64,000 nucleotides of DNA from Plectrocnemia conspersa (lineage: Eukaryota; Arthropoda; Insecta; Trichoptera; Polycentropodidae). The DNA lies in NCBI GenBank assembly GCA_009617715.1, contig VTFK01000021.1, forward strand, positions 310,001-374,000, read 5' to 3'. The notes beneath the pieces were generated by a model that did not search any database, was not told the origin of the DNA, and saw only the letters and a program-made list of their open reading frames with translations. The position numbers were made by a program, and so were the translations under genes. Shown piece by piece: positions 1 to 14,400 of this stretch; the first letter of the stretch is position 1; the number at the start of each line of letters is the position of its first letter.

Positions 1-1390
1 ATTAAATTTCATATTTTATTGCACTGTAAATAAAACAGTTATTTTATAATGATTGTAGTGAAATGTATTTGTGATTTTTGCAAGAGTAACTCAAATCAGT
101 GTGCAACTGATATTGTCAGTAAAATTATAAAATTAAAAAACAAATCTTAAAAAAAGGCGTTATATTAAATTTATACCTAAAGAATAAAAAAATATTTTTG
201 GCGCACTATAAAGGGAGTAATAATAATATTAAAACCCTACAAAAATTAAATAAAAAATATTATTGATTTATTTCTTACACGAGCAATGAGAAAACAATTT
301 TAGTAAAACAGAATCTTTTAGTTAGATAAACAACAATGAATTTACTAAGCTTCAGGTGAAAAAAATTATAAATCTGTTGCAAATAATGCAATAAATATAA
401 ATTAACTGTTGAAGTGGTGATTGCAAAAGTTTTTTGATCGGCAAAATATGACATTAGAAAAGATACAATTTGCAAAGAAAAATTAATACAACTATTCAGT
501 CATTTCAAAGAAAATAAAATTTTATTGCCAAATCTTGTTCGACTCTGGCAATCACATCTGCACCTGTTGAAAATATATTCCTAATACTTATAACATATGA
601 TCTGAAGAAAGGGGTAAAATAGCTGAATAAACAGTAAAAGTTTCATTGCGTTGCAAAATTAAAAGCGATTAATAAATTTTCAAGATTCATTCCATGTACT
701 AGTCACTCTATAAATTTGTGAATTTGGTAGGCCGTGTAGCTGTTGGTACTGTTAACTTTTTTTGGGGTTGTCAATGAAATTTATATTTCTTTTCTAAAAT
801 AACCTGGAACCCCAGTCGAAAGTCACGACTTACTGTATTTAACAATAACATCCTATGTTCTTCAGTATTTTGTTATATTTTTCGATAAATATATATAATA
901 TATTCATTATGAGCTGAATTAGCAAATTGTTAAAGAATTTTTAATACATTATATATACAACCTTTTTCGATTTTAATTAATCGTCACGATATTTAACCGT
1001 AAAATTTAAAAAATCTAGGTAAACCTTATTAAAAACTCTAAGGCTTTGTGAAATAAATTGGTTTCGAGCTCAGGTCTTTCAGGTCAATAGACAGCGACTT
1101 ATACCACTCGCCTTTTGTGCTAATTAAATACTTTTAATATAATATTATTTTTTAATAACTGTTAGTACATTATATTTATACTTCATTCCATTTTCCGCTA
1201 CTCATGAAAATGGAGGGCTTGAAGGGGCCTTACAAGTGGAATAGCCTAGAGCCTCTCTTTATCTAAATCCGGCTCTGCTTATACTAATATAGCTAATGCT
1301 GTCAACGAGATGAAATTCAACATGACGCATTCAAAAGTAGCCTTACAACCTATTTACATAATAAAAAATATGTATACAAAAAAAACATAA
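1..1390. other. upstream AT-rich flank without a gene
   Basis: This stretch is AT-rich with stops in all frames. The only structure I see is a tRNA-like SINE fragment near 1,060-1,125, annotated separately, and a GC-richer patch at 1,195-1,270 that I cannot assign. Confidence 0.6.
1060..1125 (-). repeat. probable SINE head fragment (tRNA-like)
   Basis: Read on the minus strand, the segment has an A-box-like TGGTATAAGTCG followed by a B-box-like GAGCTCGAAACC, as in tRNA-derived SINE promoters. The stretch CTTATACCACTCGCC recurs with few changes at about 12,258-12,272, which supports a dispersed repeat. The family is not identified and no ends can be set. Confidence 0.35.
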
Positions 1391-1399
1391 ACAAACATG

Positions 1400-1866
1400 C
1401 GTTTAACCTCTTAAACGCTCGAGCGCCTCCGCCTAGTTTATCGCTCGGGAAGTACTAGTATAGATATGCGTTTATGTTTTTTTGAACACTCTGTACCGAT
1501 GCGGAAGCGCGTCCGGAACCCGTCCGAGATTCGGCAGAGATCCGTTGCACAGAGCCGTCACCGAGAGAAGAGAACCATTGCAGTCACGGACGCCGCTGCG
1601 TCGACACGCGCTTCGTCAACGTTCTCTGCATTGTCCGCGTTGACAGTGAACGCATCCCGAGTTCGAAGGTCTAAATGTTCGGACTATGATTTAAATTGAG
1701 CGACCTTAAAAAAGCGAATCATTGACTATCATTGTGATTTTGACAATAGTATTATGTAAATTAGTGTATACAAACCTTCAAATTTTGAATCGAATCAAGG
1801 TCTAAATTATAAACTAGTTGTGTTTTAATAAGTATAAACTATTGTTGAAATTGAAGGATAACAAAA
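1400..1866 (+). promoter_or_regulatory. GC-richer promoter / 5' UTR region of the FN3-ZP-N gene
   Basis: A CpG-containing island (about 1,415-1,690) stands out from the AT-rich surroundings and ends just upstream of the initiator ATG at 1,867. By position it should hold the transcription start and 5' UTR. It contains an open frame of 77 codons (1,466-1,699) rich in Arg and Ser; I read this as upstream UTR sequence and not a protein. No TATA box at a convincing distance was found, and the start site cannot be fixed by eye. Confidence 0.5.
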
Positions 1867-4800
1867 ATGGTGTTTAAAAAGTGTACCTTGCTGCTGTTGG
1901 GCTTGTTCGTGGCGACATCGACGCACGGAAGACAGGAACCTCAAGATGGTTTGTGAGCTTTATGTATTTATATTTTAATTAATTATCACATAGTTTAACT
2001 TAATTGGATTTTTTTATGCTTGTTTTTATATAGTCATTATATGTGTTAAGTAGTTATTTTATGTGATTAATTAAAATTTATGCAATATTATTATTTATTA
2101 TTAATAATATTACATAAATTAATATTTTGCTTTAAACGTTATTTATTTTCATGTGTTTTTATATGTAACAGTTGAATGAATAATTGTATTTTGTTCATAT
2201 TTCAAAATAATATATATTTAAATTGCAACTAGGATCCCTATAATCTAGAAAAAAAACCAATGAATAAATAAATGTTTAATTTTAAACATATAGATGATTT
2301 AAATTGATATATGGATCATATCGTTAACACAAATCAGGGCTACTCTTAAATGCTCCATACGTTAAATTATGCTACGTTTAGATGTAATTTAATAAATATA
2401 TTATATTATGGCACACTTTTAAGCAATTTAATTAGCTAATAATTAATCGTTACAATAGGAACATTTAAATCCATAGGAAATAGATATGAGCAATTAGAAA
2501 AAAAATTTAAAAGCATATAGTCATCTTTTGATTTATGAATATTTTAATTTATGAGTTCATGAATTAAAATATTATTTTAAAACTAATAATAAGTTATAAG
2601 TTAGTTTATTTTATATGTTAATAAATTGCATGGCCATGAAAATGAGATGTAGATTTAAAAAAATTATAAACGGTAATAAAAATTAACCATGATAATAGTA
2701 TATACATATTGGCACATTTAAAAGTAGCCTGTAAAATATTTTAAATAAGTCAATAAGCAAATAATACAGTATATTAAAAAAATTAAAATCGTTGATTAGA
2801 AAAATAAATATGCAATTAAAAAACTTAAAAGCAGATAATGATATTAATTATTATATTATTACATAAATATTTTAAAATCATAGATAAGTTATATTTATTA
2901 ATCATAAATGGAGGAATCTAAAAATTGCATGGCCATGAAAATTCTAATGACATATCACAAACATAACTTTGATTATATTATATAGGAAAATAGTATAAAA
3001 AATACAGAAAAAGCAGTTTTTATTAAATAGTGTTAAAAAGCATTTATAACTAATTTTATCAAAAAAAATTCGAGTCATTGAAATTATCATTGAGATAATC
3101 AGATTTGCACGTAATTAAAGAAATCATACATATTTATACAATCAAGATAATAATCAAACGTAAAAAATAATATTATGTATTATATGCAATGTAAACAAAT
3201 ATTTCATATAGTATATAATTAACATTTATGAATAACTCTTTTTTTTAAACAATAAATATGTTGATAATTGATTACGCAAGATTAACAAAAAATATTAATT
3301 GAATACGTATGTACATATTGAACTCATGAGAAAGTAAATTGTTATGCAATTGAAAAAAATGTTAACGATCATCTTCGTGTGAAGATTAAATGCAATAACA
3401 GATTCATTTCTGACTGCATGAGAACATTTTTTTATGTGATACAAACACTCAAAAACTAGCTATTGTAATTAAATTAAAAGAAATGATTCGTTCGAGTTTT
3501 ATTACGTATTTTTTTTTTATTGAATGATTTGATAGTTTTCGTTTAGATTTATCGTTCGGTAGTCGATTGTTATAAATGTGTTTTTTTATGGTTGCGCAAT
3601 TTACTAAATATTCATTTAGGCGTGTGCTTTTTCGGACATTAACTTTTTACATGCAATGAACATTTTGGAAGATACGATCGAGTGAAAATCCGTTATGCAT
3701 TACGAATTCTCGACGCGGATGGCGTGACAGGAATATGTTCCTAAAAGTTAATCCAAAGGACTGTATGTTTCAAAAATATTGGACGAAATAATATAGTTAC
3801 TTCTGTATGCTTAGACTACAATTTTATTAAAAAATAAATGCATTATCATCTATATTTGTGACTTGGCACAGTAACAATCAATGTAAAAAAGAGTTATTAG
3901 AAAAATAAATTTCACAAGAATAATTTAATTATTCCCGATTTTTTATTAAAAAATATTTTGACTGAAAATCTATTTTTCATTAATTTTAAATATTAGTAAC
4001 GTTTTTATTGCTATTTTATTTTAGTGAACTATATTTCTAAACTAATTTAGAATATTTATTAATGCCTTATTTTAAATTGTTTTTAAAGGATATATATAAA
4101 AAATTGTAAAAAATATTTTTACTCTGAAAGCTTTGGTTTTAAGATGATTTCAATATCTAAGTTGCTTTATTATATTTTTATTTATTATATAAAATTTCTT
4201 TATTAAAAAAAATTATTTTCTTACTAAAAAAAATGATATTTCAAGCTCATCTAATATTTATTAAAAGTGTTAATTTTTTTGTAAATGAACTTTATTAAAT
4301 GTTTAACTGAATGTTATTTTAAAAGTAAAAATCAGGAAGTATTACAAATCTTCTTACATTAAAATAACTGTATTTTCTTAATTAATTATATTGCTGCAAT
4401 TATTTCCCCTGCACCTAAATACATCCATAGAATATAAATGAATTGTTATGTAGAAAAGCTAAACGCATTAGATCATATTTTTGCTTCGGCAAAGACTGCA
4501 GTAATAATTTTTTTTCCATGATTTTTAAAAATAGCATGGGGAATCAGAATAGTAAATTACCATATTTTATTTACATAGATTTAATTTTTTTTAAAGATTT
4601 TGATGTTTAATAAAAATTTGCTCTGAAAAATATAGCAGTCTACAAAAAATCTATTGACATTGGTTGTTTTTAAGTTGTTTAACCCTTAACCCGATTTTTT
4701 AATGAATCACATATTATTTCTCTGCATGGATCAGTATCTCTTTTTAAAAATAAATATATAAAATATTTGGTTTATTCATAAATGAAGCTAGTAAAATATT

Positions 4801-5409
4801 CTTTAATAATTAAAATAAAATAATTTGTTTACTTGTTTTAAAAAAATAATTAACAAATGACGCACCGGTGAGTCGCTGGCGTTTAAGTGGTTAAATATTT
4901 TTTTAATTTTATAATAATTTCACTTCAATCTTATACCGATGAATTTAAGCATATAAAACACTGTCAAATAGTATAAAAAACATTTATAAGCAAAAAATAA
5001 TAGCATTATATGTTTATTATATAGAAAGTCTTTTTACTCTACACTGTTACTTTTACTCTGAGAAATTCTCGTATATTTAAATAAGTTTGTGTATTAATTA
5101 TAAATTTTATAAATAGGATATATAGTGCTTATTATGAGAATAATACTAAAGATAAATAAGATGTGTGTGCTTTTAAAACATCTGTTTTTAAAAAAAATGT
5201 TTATTGGTAGCGTAATATTTTACATAAAAATAAAAATATTCATTATTTTTTCATTAAATATATATTTTAACTTTTAAATTAAGGAATGGTGCATTTAAAA
5301 GTAGCCTAGTTATTTCTTAAATATTTTTTTCTTGAAATAATCGAAAGCGTTTTAGTTTTTTAGAAAAAAATATATCAGTCAAAGTTCTATGGGTTTTAAT
5401 GGCAATATA

Positions 5410-5469
<60 letters not shown>

Positions 5470-8400
5470 ATAATAATATACTATATTTATATTTGGCAAT
5501 AAATTATTTAAACTTGCATAGTTTTAGTATGTTCTAGATAGTCCTTGATCCTCATATAAAAGAACGATTTTAAAAAATAATATATAAGCAAATCCTTAAT
5601 GTATCTCTTGCATATTTAAGTCTAAGAACTACTCATTTATATTTTGAGTGTATTATAAGTTCTAGTAGATATAAACATATAAGTTTGCTGTCATATATTG
5701 AACTATACCAAAAGTTCATAAAATCTAATGTAGTTTTTAATTGGAAACATGAAAAAATTTACCATTGAACATGTCACAATCAAAAATTTAAAAAGGCAGT
5801 TTTTTCACTGTAATCTTATATTTTTTGTTATTATAAATAAAACGGAACTAAGTTCAACTTTTAACCAAATATTTTCTCTACTTCAGATAATTATATAGTA
5901 GAATACATTACGTAAAAAATGAATGTATATCGTTACAGTGCATAGCTCGCGTTACGTAAGAACCAGAAACGGTAAACCTCCTAATTATCAGACGCAAAAT
6001 GTAACGGTTTTCAGTTGAAAATAGCCTGAAATTAATTCCCGGTCGGTCTCAGGTGAAAATTAACGATCGTAAAGAATTTAATATTATATTTACAATTAAA
6101 TTCAGCGCTAAGTAATATCCGCTACATTAACACATCAATGCTTCGAATATTAATACATAAAATATACTACATCCTATTTATTTAATCTTTAACGAAACTA
6201 CATTCTAAATCTTTCACGCAAATTTAGTTGTATAATAAATTTCAGTTGGATGGTTTTAATTCACACTCATTTCTAAAACTCATCAGTGCCGCAAAATATT
6301 CTTTCAGAAAAAATCAAAACACCTATTTTATAATACTATGAAAAGTAAAAATACAAAGTAAGTTTAAAAAAAATCTGTAGCGTTTTATGTAGGTATTGAC
6401 TTTTATTTTGAAACAATTCTAATTCAACATAGTTGTACCTAATTTATATACATTTAGTATAAATTGAAACAGTCTTCTTGATTTCAATGTCATGGAATAC
6501 TTCCTTTTTCGAAACATAATTTCTGATAGTCTAACCTTTTTTTTAAATTTACTTTTATTTTAGAACAATTCCAATTTATCATATATAGTTACATTGTGAG
6601 CATTATTGATTCCAATATCATATAAATCTTACGCTTGCTCTCTTTTCCGACATATAGTTTATAATAGTCTAATTTATCTTTAACTTTTTTTCAATTATAG
6701 ATAGTTATGAATACTTTTTGACATTGTTTATAAAGTTGAACGGTCATTAAACTTAAAAATGTATCTTTTTTTTCGCATAAACATTATTTTTTGCCAAAAA
6801 ATCCAATTTAAACTAATGCACAGTTTTAATAAAAAAAATTTCAACAGCTACTAACATTGAAAGTTTTTTAATCGCTGAGATAATTCACCTCAGAAATATT
6901 AAAAACTCAATTATATAACAAATAAATTATTATGATAAAATAAACGTGCACCAACTGACACCATCTATTGATTACATTTGTGCAAGTATTGCTCAAAATT
7001 ATATTATTATATATGTTGGTGTTATGTACTTTATTATGTCAGAGATAATTGCTTTAGATTCTTTGACTCTGGAAATTTAACTATTTATTTAAATTATAAT
7101 ACTTTCTGCCGTTTTTTACAATGTATTTTTTCTAAAAAAACTTAAGGGGTGTGTCTTTGGAGGCAAACTAGACGCCGAAAAATTTAGTAACAGTTTATTT
7201 CATATGCATATATAAATTAGCACATATATAAAAATATAGATCGGTGGAGTTTAAATGACAGGTCTTGGAAGTCAGAGAATTTTCGCTGGCATGTCGAGTT
7301 GTATTATTGTCGGCTGTGATTTATTAGAACAACTGTTAATGCAGTGTTACTCATCTTAGCGGCTCTGACAAAGTGACGTTTTTTTTGTGACAATGTACAA
7401 CATCCCTTATATTTTTGGTTTGAGACAGCTCTGGCAAATCACAGATTTTTTTAATTTTTTTGTTGTAAATCAACTGGCGTAAAGCCTAATGTTTTACAAT
7501 AGGGTAAATATGTACTTACTGGGTAAGTCAATTAGACATAATGAATACCTACAAGTTAGTTTCCAACTCTAGGAATCAGTGAAATATATGTTATTAATTA
7601 TAATGTAATTTATAATCTACATATGTCAGCTTCAGCTGGGTCTAGTTTTAATAAAAAATAAAATTTTGGGTATATTCTCACCGGGATTCGAACTCGCAAC
7701 CTCAGCGTTATTAGTCTAAGGCGTTACCGACTGTATTATTCCAATCAGATGAAAATGTTTGCTGTCGATTGCATCACATTAATAAACAAACGCAATAAGC
7801 AGAGATTATGCGCATGATTATCGCGTATCCTTTCCAAACAAAGAGTAGTTTTTCAGTCATTAACGATTTAGGACGGATGTGCTGTGAAATATTTTAAATT
7901 GGTCACGAGATCGCATTTCCATTATTGTAAAAATACTGTGTATGGCCTAACTTTCAAGACTGTAGCTCTTTGTTTTAGTTTGTTCGAATTGGTCATTAAT
8001 TGACTATGCTATAGACATTTGTGCAGGTGGTTGAAACCCTCACATATGTATTAACATTAATATTATTATATAAATATTTCTAATAATAAATAAATAAAAA
8101 TAAAATAATGCATATGAAAGCTTAAGTTGTGATTATTAAAAAATTGATTGTATTTTTGATTTCTTATACAAAAATGTGGGGTCACAATAAAGGTACTAAT
8201 TTTTCACTTTGGAGTACACCAAATAAGGTGCTTGTTTCGCCGTTATTTAAATCACATTTAATCCATTTAAAAATTGTTTTATTCACATTTATATTCTATA
8301 TTATATTTATATAGTTCTTGGAGATTTATTACAGAAGTTACATTTATATAAAACTAATTGCAACTGAATTTTCTATACAATAAAAACATTTTCAGAATAC

Positions 8401-11400
8401 AAAACATATATTTTTTATTATATCTGATGACTTTTTAAACACATTCCACTGATCTGTATCCATTATGGAGCACTGGCTCGCGCTCAGTTCCGCTCTGATA
8501 GATCTTAAAACTCAATGAAGATGCCAAATTAATTCCCAGCGTTAAATTCAATTTGGATCGCAACAAAATAAGACTATTTGATTGACGTTTTTCAATTCGC
8601 CGCAACGGTCGAGTTTTAGAGTTGTTGTTGAATAAAAAGCGTTTAATTGAATGAGAAAGTCTTCGAAAACCATTGTTGTGCCCCTAAGTGTCACGCAGTA
8701 ATGGCTGATGGCTTTGCTGTTACTATCCATCTGAACTGGTGCGTGGATATAAATATTTGATGTCCGATAAAAGTAAGTCTTGTCGGACTAAATGTAAAAT
8801 GTTATTTTATTAGCTACTCCAAATGTCATTAATGATACTGGAACAAATATTTGAGTTATAATAATGCATGAGAAATGTGAGAACAGTTTAAGCGATGATT
8901 TTTTTCTCGTTTGCAAAAAGATCAAGACAATAGCGTGACTTACGCGAGAATAATATCGTTGTAATCATAACTGTAGTTTTTATGTGTCTCTGATGATGTG
9001 TCTTTCTTAGTCGCATAGCTGTTAATTTGTGAATGTGACCAAAATAAGATGTGTAATGTGTAATCTTGGCGTGGGTGTCATACCTTAAAATGGTTTGATA
9101 CAATTTTTAAGTGCTCTATTGTTTTATTCTATACATGATTTATTAAAGAGTGAAATGAAAATATAAATATACAGAGAGTTTTCTTCATATGTTATTTATT
9201 TAAAATATAATTAAATTTTTGATCGATTATTTTGAAGAAATCAGTGACTCGACCATTGCTAGGGGTGGAGATCCATTATGAATCAATTCAATTATAATGT
9301 GTAATGAGCAAGGTCACCGATTATAAAGCGAAAACCGCTAAATAGGTATGTATTTTTGTCACATGTGCTTTGTGCTCGACGCGGTCACATTTGATCCGCA
9401 TCGTTTGCATCCGGACACAAAGGCATGTCGAACGGAGATAGCTGTATGGTGTCTGTTCCATTGTGGTCCATGTTTGGGAAGTCGGATGTGTCACTGTGTT
9501 AAAGTCGGTAAAGCACCTCCGTCTTTGGGAAACTATGCTCTCTTTCCGCGCGTCCCGTTAGCTAGCCATTATTCTCAGCTGAAAAAGTAGTCGTCAAAGA
9601 GACACGTGTCACTTTGAAGAGATTGGTCTCGGTGCTTGTAACCATCTTGTCACATGCACGACCGCTATCGGATACTTCTTTCACAAGAAGTGTGATTAAT
9701 AACACTTCTCTTATTTATTATATGATAAAGATCATGATCCTACTATTAAAAAAACACCATACAATATTTTTTTATGGTATTTGCATATGATGTTTATTTA
9801 AAAAATACATTTTTTAAATTTATTTTGGTTAGCTATAATACATTCAATACGTTAAAACAGGGGTCCCCAAACTTTTTAAAGATAGGGCCGCATGTGAATA
9901 TTAAAAACTATGGGTGGGCCGGATATAAAATGTTATATAAAAATAATATTAAATATGTATAAAATTATCAAACAATAAATACAAATAAAAACAAATATTT
10001 AATGTGACTGATGTGCTTGTTTTGTAGATATTTCAATTATTTTATTTATATTTAGTGACGATTTAGAAGCACCAATAGTTAGTATTTAACGGGTTTTTGA
10101 TTTTATATATTTCAATCTGAAAAAAGTTTATTCACAGATGTAAGTTGTTCCAAAAATAAAAATCATTTATCTAGAAAAATTTCTAATATTGCTATAATTA
10201 TTTTCTAGTAACAAAGAATAAAACTGAACCCACTTAAATTTTCGCTACTTTACGTAGCGAAAATTTTTCTTATTAAATCTGGATTTAATAAGAACTTAAA
10301 GTTTATAATATATTAAGTGTGATTAAAAAGTACGGTGAATAATTTTATTAAGAACAAAATAATTAGCGTACATCAAATTTGAATTAATCTCCTTCAAAGT
10401 ACTCTACTTAGCTAGCGATGCACTTATCTCAACCTTGATTCCATGATTGGAAGCATTTCTGGAAGGCTTCTTTCGGAAGGGTCTTTAGTTGCTTCGTCGT
10501 AGCCCTTTCAATGTCGGGAATAATGGCAAAACGTTTTATTTTTAGCACGGTTTTTATTTTTGGGATGAGCCAGAAGTTGCATTGCGCTAAATCCTGAGAG
10601 AAAGGTGGATATGAACAGACAGGAACCTTTTTTTTTGCCAAAAATTCGCGGATCAGAAGCGAGGTGTGGCACGGCGCGTTACCATGATGAAGGAGGAAGC
10701 CATTGACCCATTTTCCGTTTTTTTTTTGCAAACGTTGCAGTACGCCTTTGTAATATTTGGAGTTTACAGTGGTTTCTCTTGGAAAGAGTTCTGATTGTAC
10801 TATGCCTTCACTATCGTAAAAAACATTATACCGAGCCTTCTTAAGGCGAGGAGAGTCACTCGTTTTGCATTGAAAACCCTGCATTTTCATCTCAGGATCA
10901 TAGCCATACACCCAACTTTCATCGTCAGTTATAATTTTGACCATGAACTCCGGATCTGAATCAAGACGATCCATCAATTCCATGCAAACTGACACACGAT
11001 ATTTTTTCTGTTTGTAAGTCAAAGGTCTGGGAAAAAATTTTGCACTCACTCGTCTCATTTGCAAATTATCGGTTAAAATGCTTTGCACGGACCCGTACGA
11101 TACGTTCAATTCTTCAGTAAGTTCTTGAATAGTTTAAACGAACCATTATGCGCGTTTGCGTCTGTTTTTGAGGTCGAAGGACGTCCCGACTGTTACTCGT
11201 CTTCAACATACTCATTTCTGCTTTTAAATCGCTTATACCACTTGTAAACAGTCTTCAGAGTAACCACATTATCACCATACACTGATTTTAACATTACATA
11301 AGCTTCTTTGGCACCTTTTTTCAGCTTAAAACAAAACTTAATGTTAACGCGATGGTCGAAATCCATGATGCTCGACAGTTACGGTAAACATGATCTAACT

Positions 11401-14400
11401 CTTCCGGCTCTGAAAGCTGGCTGACAAGTCACAAATTGCTCAAACTTGACACTGACTATCTCAATGGATCAGACTGTCGGACTTATAACTTTAAATGAAC
11501 GTAGCGGCATCAGTTGCTGCTATAAAAATCATTCCCCGTATTTGTGACTTGCCAGCCAGCTGCTGACAAGTCACAAATTGCACAAACTTGACACTGACTA
11601 TCTCAACTGATCAGGCTATCGAACTTATTACTTTAAATGGATGTAGCGTCAGCAGGTGCTGTTATAAAAAAATTTTGATCATACCTCGTATAACGCAGTT
11701 TGACATGAATGGTGACCTAATCCTCATTAAAATTTCAGTCACTCCTTTATTTTATAAAAATATTTTTTATTGTAACTTTAAAATATATTTTAAAAAGTAT
11801 ATAAATTTATTACACTATAATAAAATGTAATGTAATAAATAATAAGCTAAATAATTTTTTTTTTTAATAAAAACAAGATTTATTTAGCTTATCTATTACA
11901 AAAATATTAAATTTTTTATTTATACTTTTTTAGTAGAGTCTATACTAATTTTTTTTTTGTTACTTGTAGCGCGTAGCATTTAGATAGATGTAGATATTAA
12001 AAATGAAACTATTTTAGTTATAAAAAAATATTATTTAACTTTAGTAGTTTTAAAAATAAGTCAAATTCAAGTCAATGTATATGGGTTAAGATGAGAAATA
12101 TGTGTTGAATGGCAATATTCGTCATGAAATACAATGGTTATCTAAAAGACAAGTAGGAAAAACTAAAATGTGTATGACGAAATTGCAAAGGTATTATGTA
12201 ATACGAAATTCTTAAACCTGGCCAAACAATAGCAGGAAGCTTCTATTAAACTTATATCACTCGTCTATTGTGCTTGTGATTTTGATTCAATATTATATGG
12301 CAATGGAATTTATTGGTTATATCTAAAGAAGAAAATTATGTTTAAATATAATTTTACTTTTAAGAAATAATTTTTAAATATACATTTAAAAGTGATTTTT
12401 AGTTTCATTAAAAAAACAGCACTCATTACCTATTAAAAGAAGTATTTTATATTTTTTAAAATATTATTTAATTTATTGATAGTAGGGGAAGCTTATATAA
12501 AATCAATATTTTTTTCATGATGAAAAACCAAACCCGTCCAATTATTATTTTAGTACATTTAACCCTACAATTTAACCCAGAAAGTTATATTGTCGCTTTC
12601 GTCTACATTTCAGATAAACTATGAATACGGGCTACAACCACAAGTACAGACATGTATATGAACGAGCACATGAGTACATTTAACTCACGTGTAATTTAAA
12701 TTGAAATGTTGCAATAACACTGTTTTGTCGCACGACGAGGATGCTGCGCAAATGATTTCACGAAACACAAAGGCTTTTATTTCGCTCACAAACAGCGTCA
12801 CGCCACAGTAAGCTCGCAGGATATCATTTTGACAGAGATGACGCCGTTAAATATTACTAAGGTTCTCAAAAATACACCGTTAATATTATTTGACAAACAC
12901 ATTACCTGTGGAATTTTTATTTTTTTTTTAAATTAGACTTGACTTATAATTTTTTTTTCTTAATTTATTTTTTATTACAGAGTTATTGTCAAGCCTATTA
13001 AAAGCACACTGCAAATGCAATTTATATGGATATATACATATATACGTGATAAATTTAAATTAAACTCTTGGCGACTTAAAGTGATGGTCTGACTGGACCA
13101 AATCAGACTATTAAAGTACAAAAGCAGGTTTTATTCAGTCTTACTGAATTAAAATAATAAATTAATTTTCTGTATTATATTTATGTTATTCAATTAGCTA
13201 TTAGAGAAATATATAAATTAATAAAATAAATAAATATATTATATAAAGAACTCTGCTTTAAAAAAATTCGCAAAAACAGTCGCTTCACATACTATGATTT
13301 CTTGATTAAATATAATAAAATCCTGTATCATTAAATTATAAATCATTAGATTCAATATACATATATCAGTATATCACAACTTTGATTTATAAAATCACAA
13401 GAAGTTATACTTAACTTTTTTATATATTGTGCTAGTTATTTTTTATCATACGCAAATACCGGTTAGCTAATATTTTAACACCTTACGGTTTTTGCGACCG
13501 TTGGATTAATATAATAAATTTGACGCTTATTTAACGGTGACCTCGACCTTACAGTTATAAAATTTTATGAGCAAAAAAATATATGTTTTTGGAACACTAT
13601 ATTAATAACAAATCATGATGATTCAAATCTTATCTTTATTGGTTTATATTTATATTCCATTTGATTAACATATCAAATATTACTAACCATAATCCATAAT
13701 TTACGCTATTTAAGTAATGATTACTAAGAGCTTATAGTATAAATAGACCGTTCCATAATATAAACTGTTATAAAACTCGATCGGGTCCGTCGGTTTAATC
13801 AACGGGTTTAACCTGCGATTGGTACATTAACTAGTGCATGGTCTTTGGATCACTTTGAGACGAAACCGTTGTTTATAAATGGTTGTGTGGTCAAGCTATC
13901 AATCTATGTATCAACAGCTATGAAACCTTATCTCTTACATGAAAACAGTATGTATCTATTTAATCTAACTGTAAAATAGACTATGTATTAATACGACAGT
14001 GTAATACTCACATTTAATAAATTACTATGTCATTTTATATTTTTATTTAATAATATTATATTAAGATGTACAGAAAACCACTACAGACTAATTAATTTAA
14101 TAATCATAAAGAGAGTGTATATATTCAGAAAGATAACCGCTTTTAATTGTCTATTTCTCGAGAGCAACAGCGATGATGGGTTCGCTTTTTCAGACCGGTT
14201 ACTTAAGAGCAATTTTACAGTCGTTATCAGCTGAAACGACCGACGTATAATGAAGATAAGTTCTCTTTACTTAGAACAGAGTTAGATATGCAGCAGCTGT
14301 ATATTTAATCCTTTAACAAGAGTTGGCCCGATATTGCATATAGAAAGCTTAATACAGTGTGACATCTGAACTTTGGTAATATTGTAGATGCACACATGCA

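Noticed and set aside
1466..1699. 77-codon frame before the FN3-ZP-N gene
   Set aside because: It sits in the promoter/5' UTR island, has no domain and ends before the signal-peptide ATG in another frame.
7660..7745. Possible tRNA gene
   Set aside because: It has a B box and anticodon-like arm but no complete cloverleaf; body sequence shared with other loci shows it is a SINE head.
9348..9590. 80-codon Cys/His-rich frame
   Set aside because: It resembles no zinc-binding family, is not flanked by good splice sites and lies in an intron; kept only as an unexplained island.
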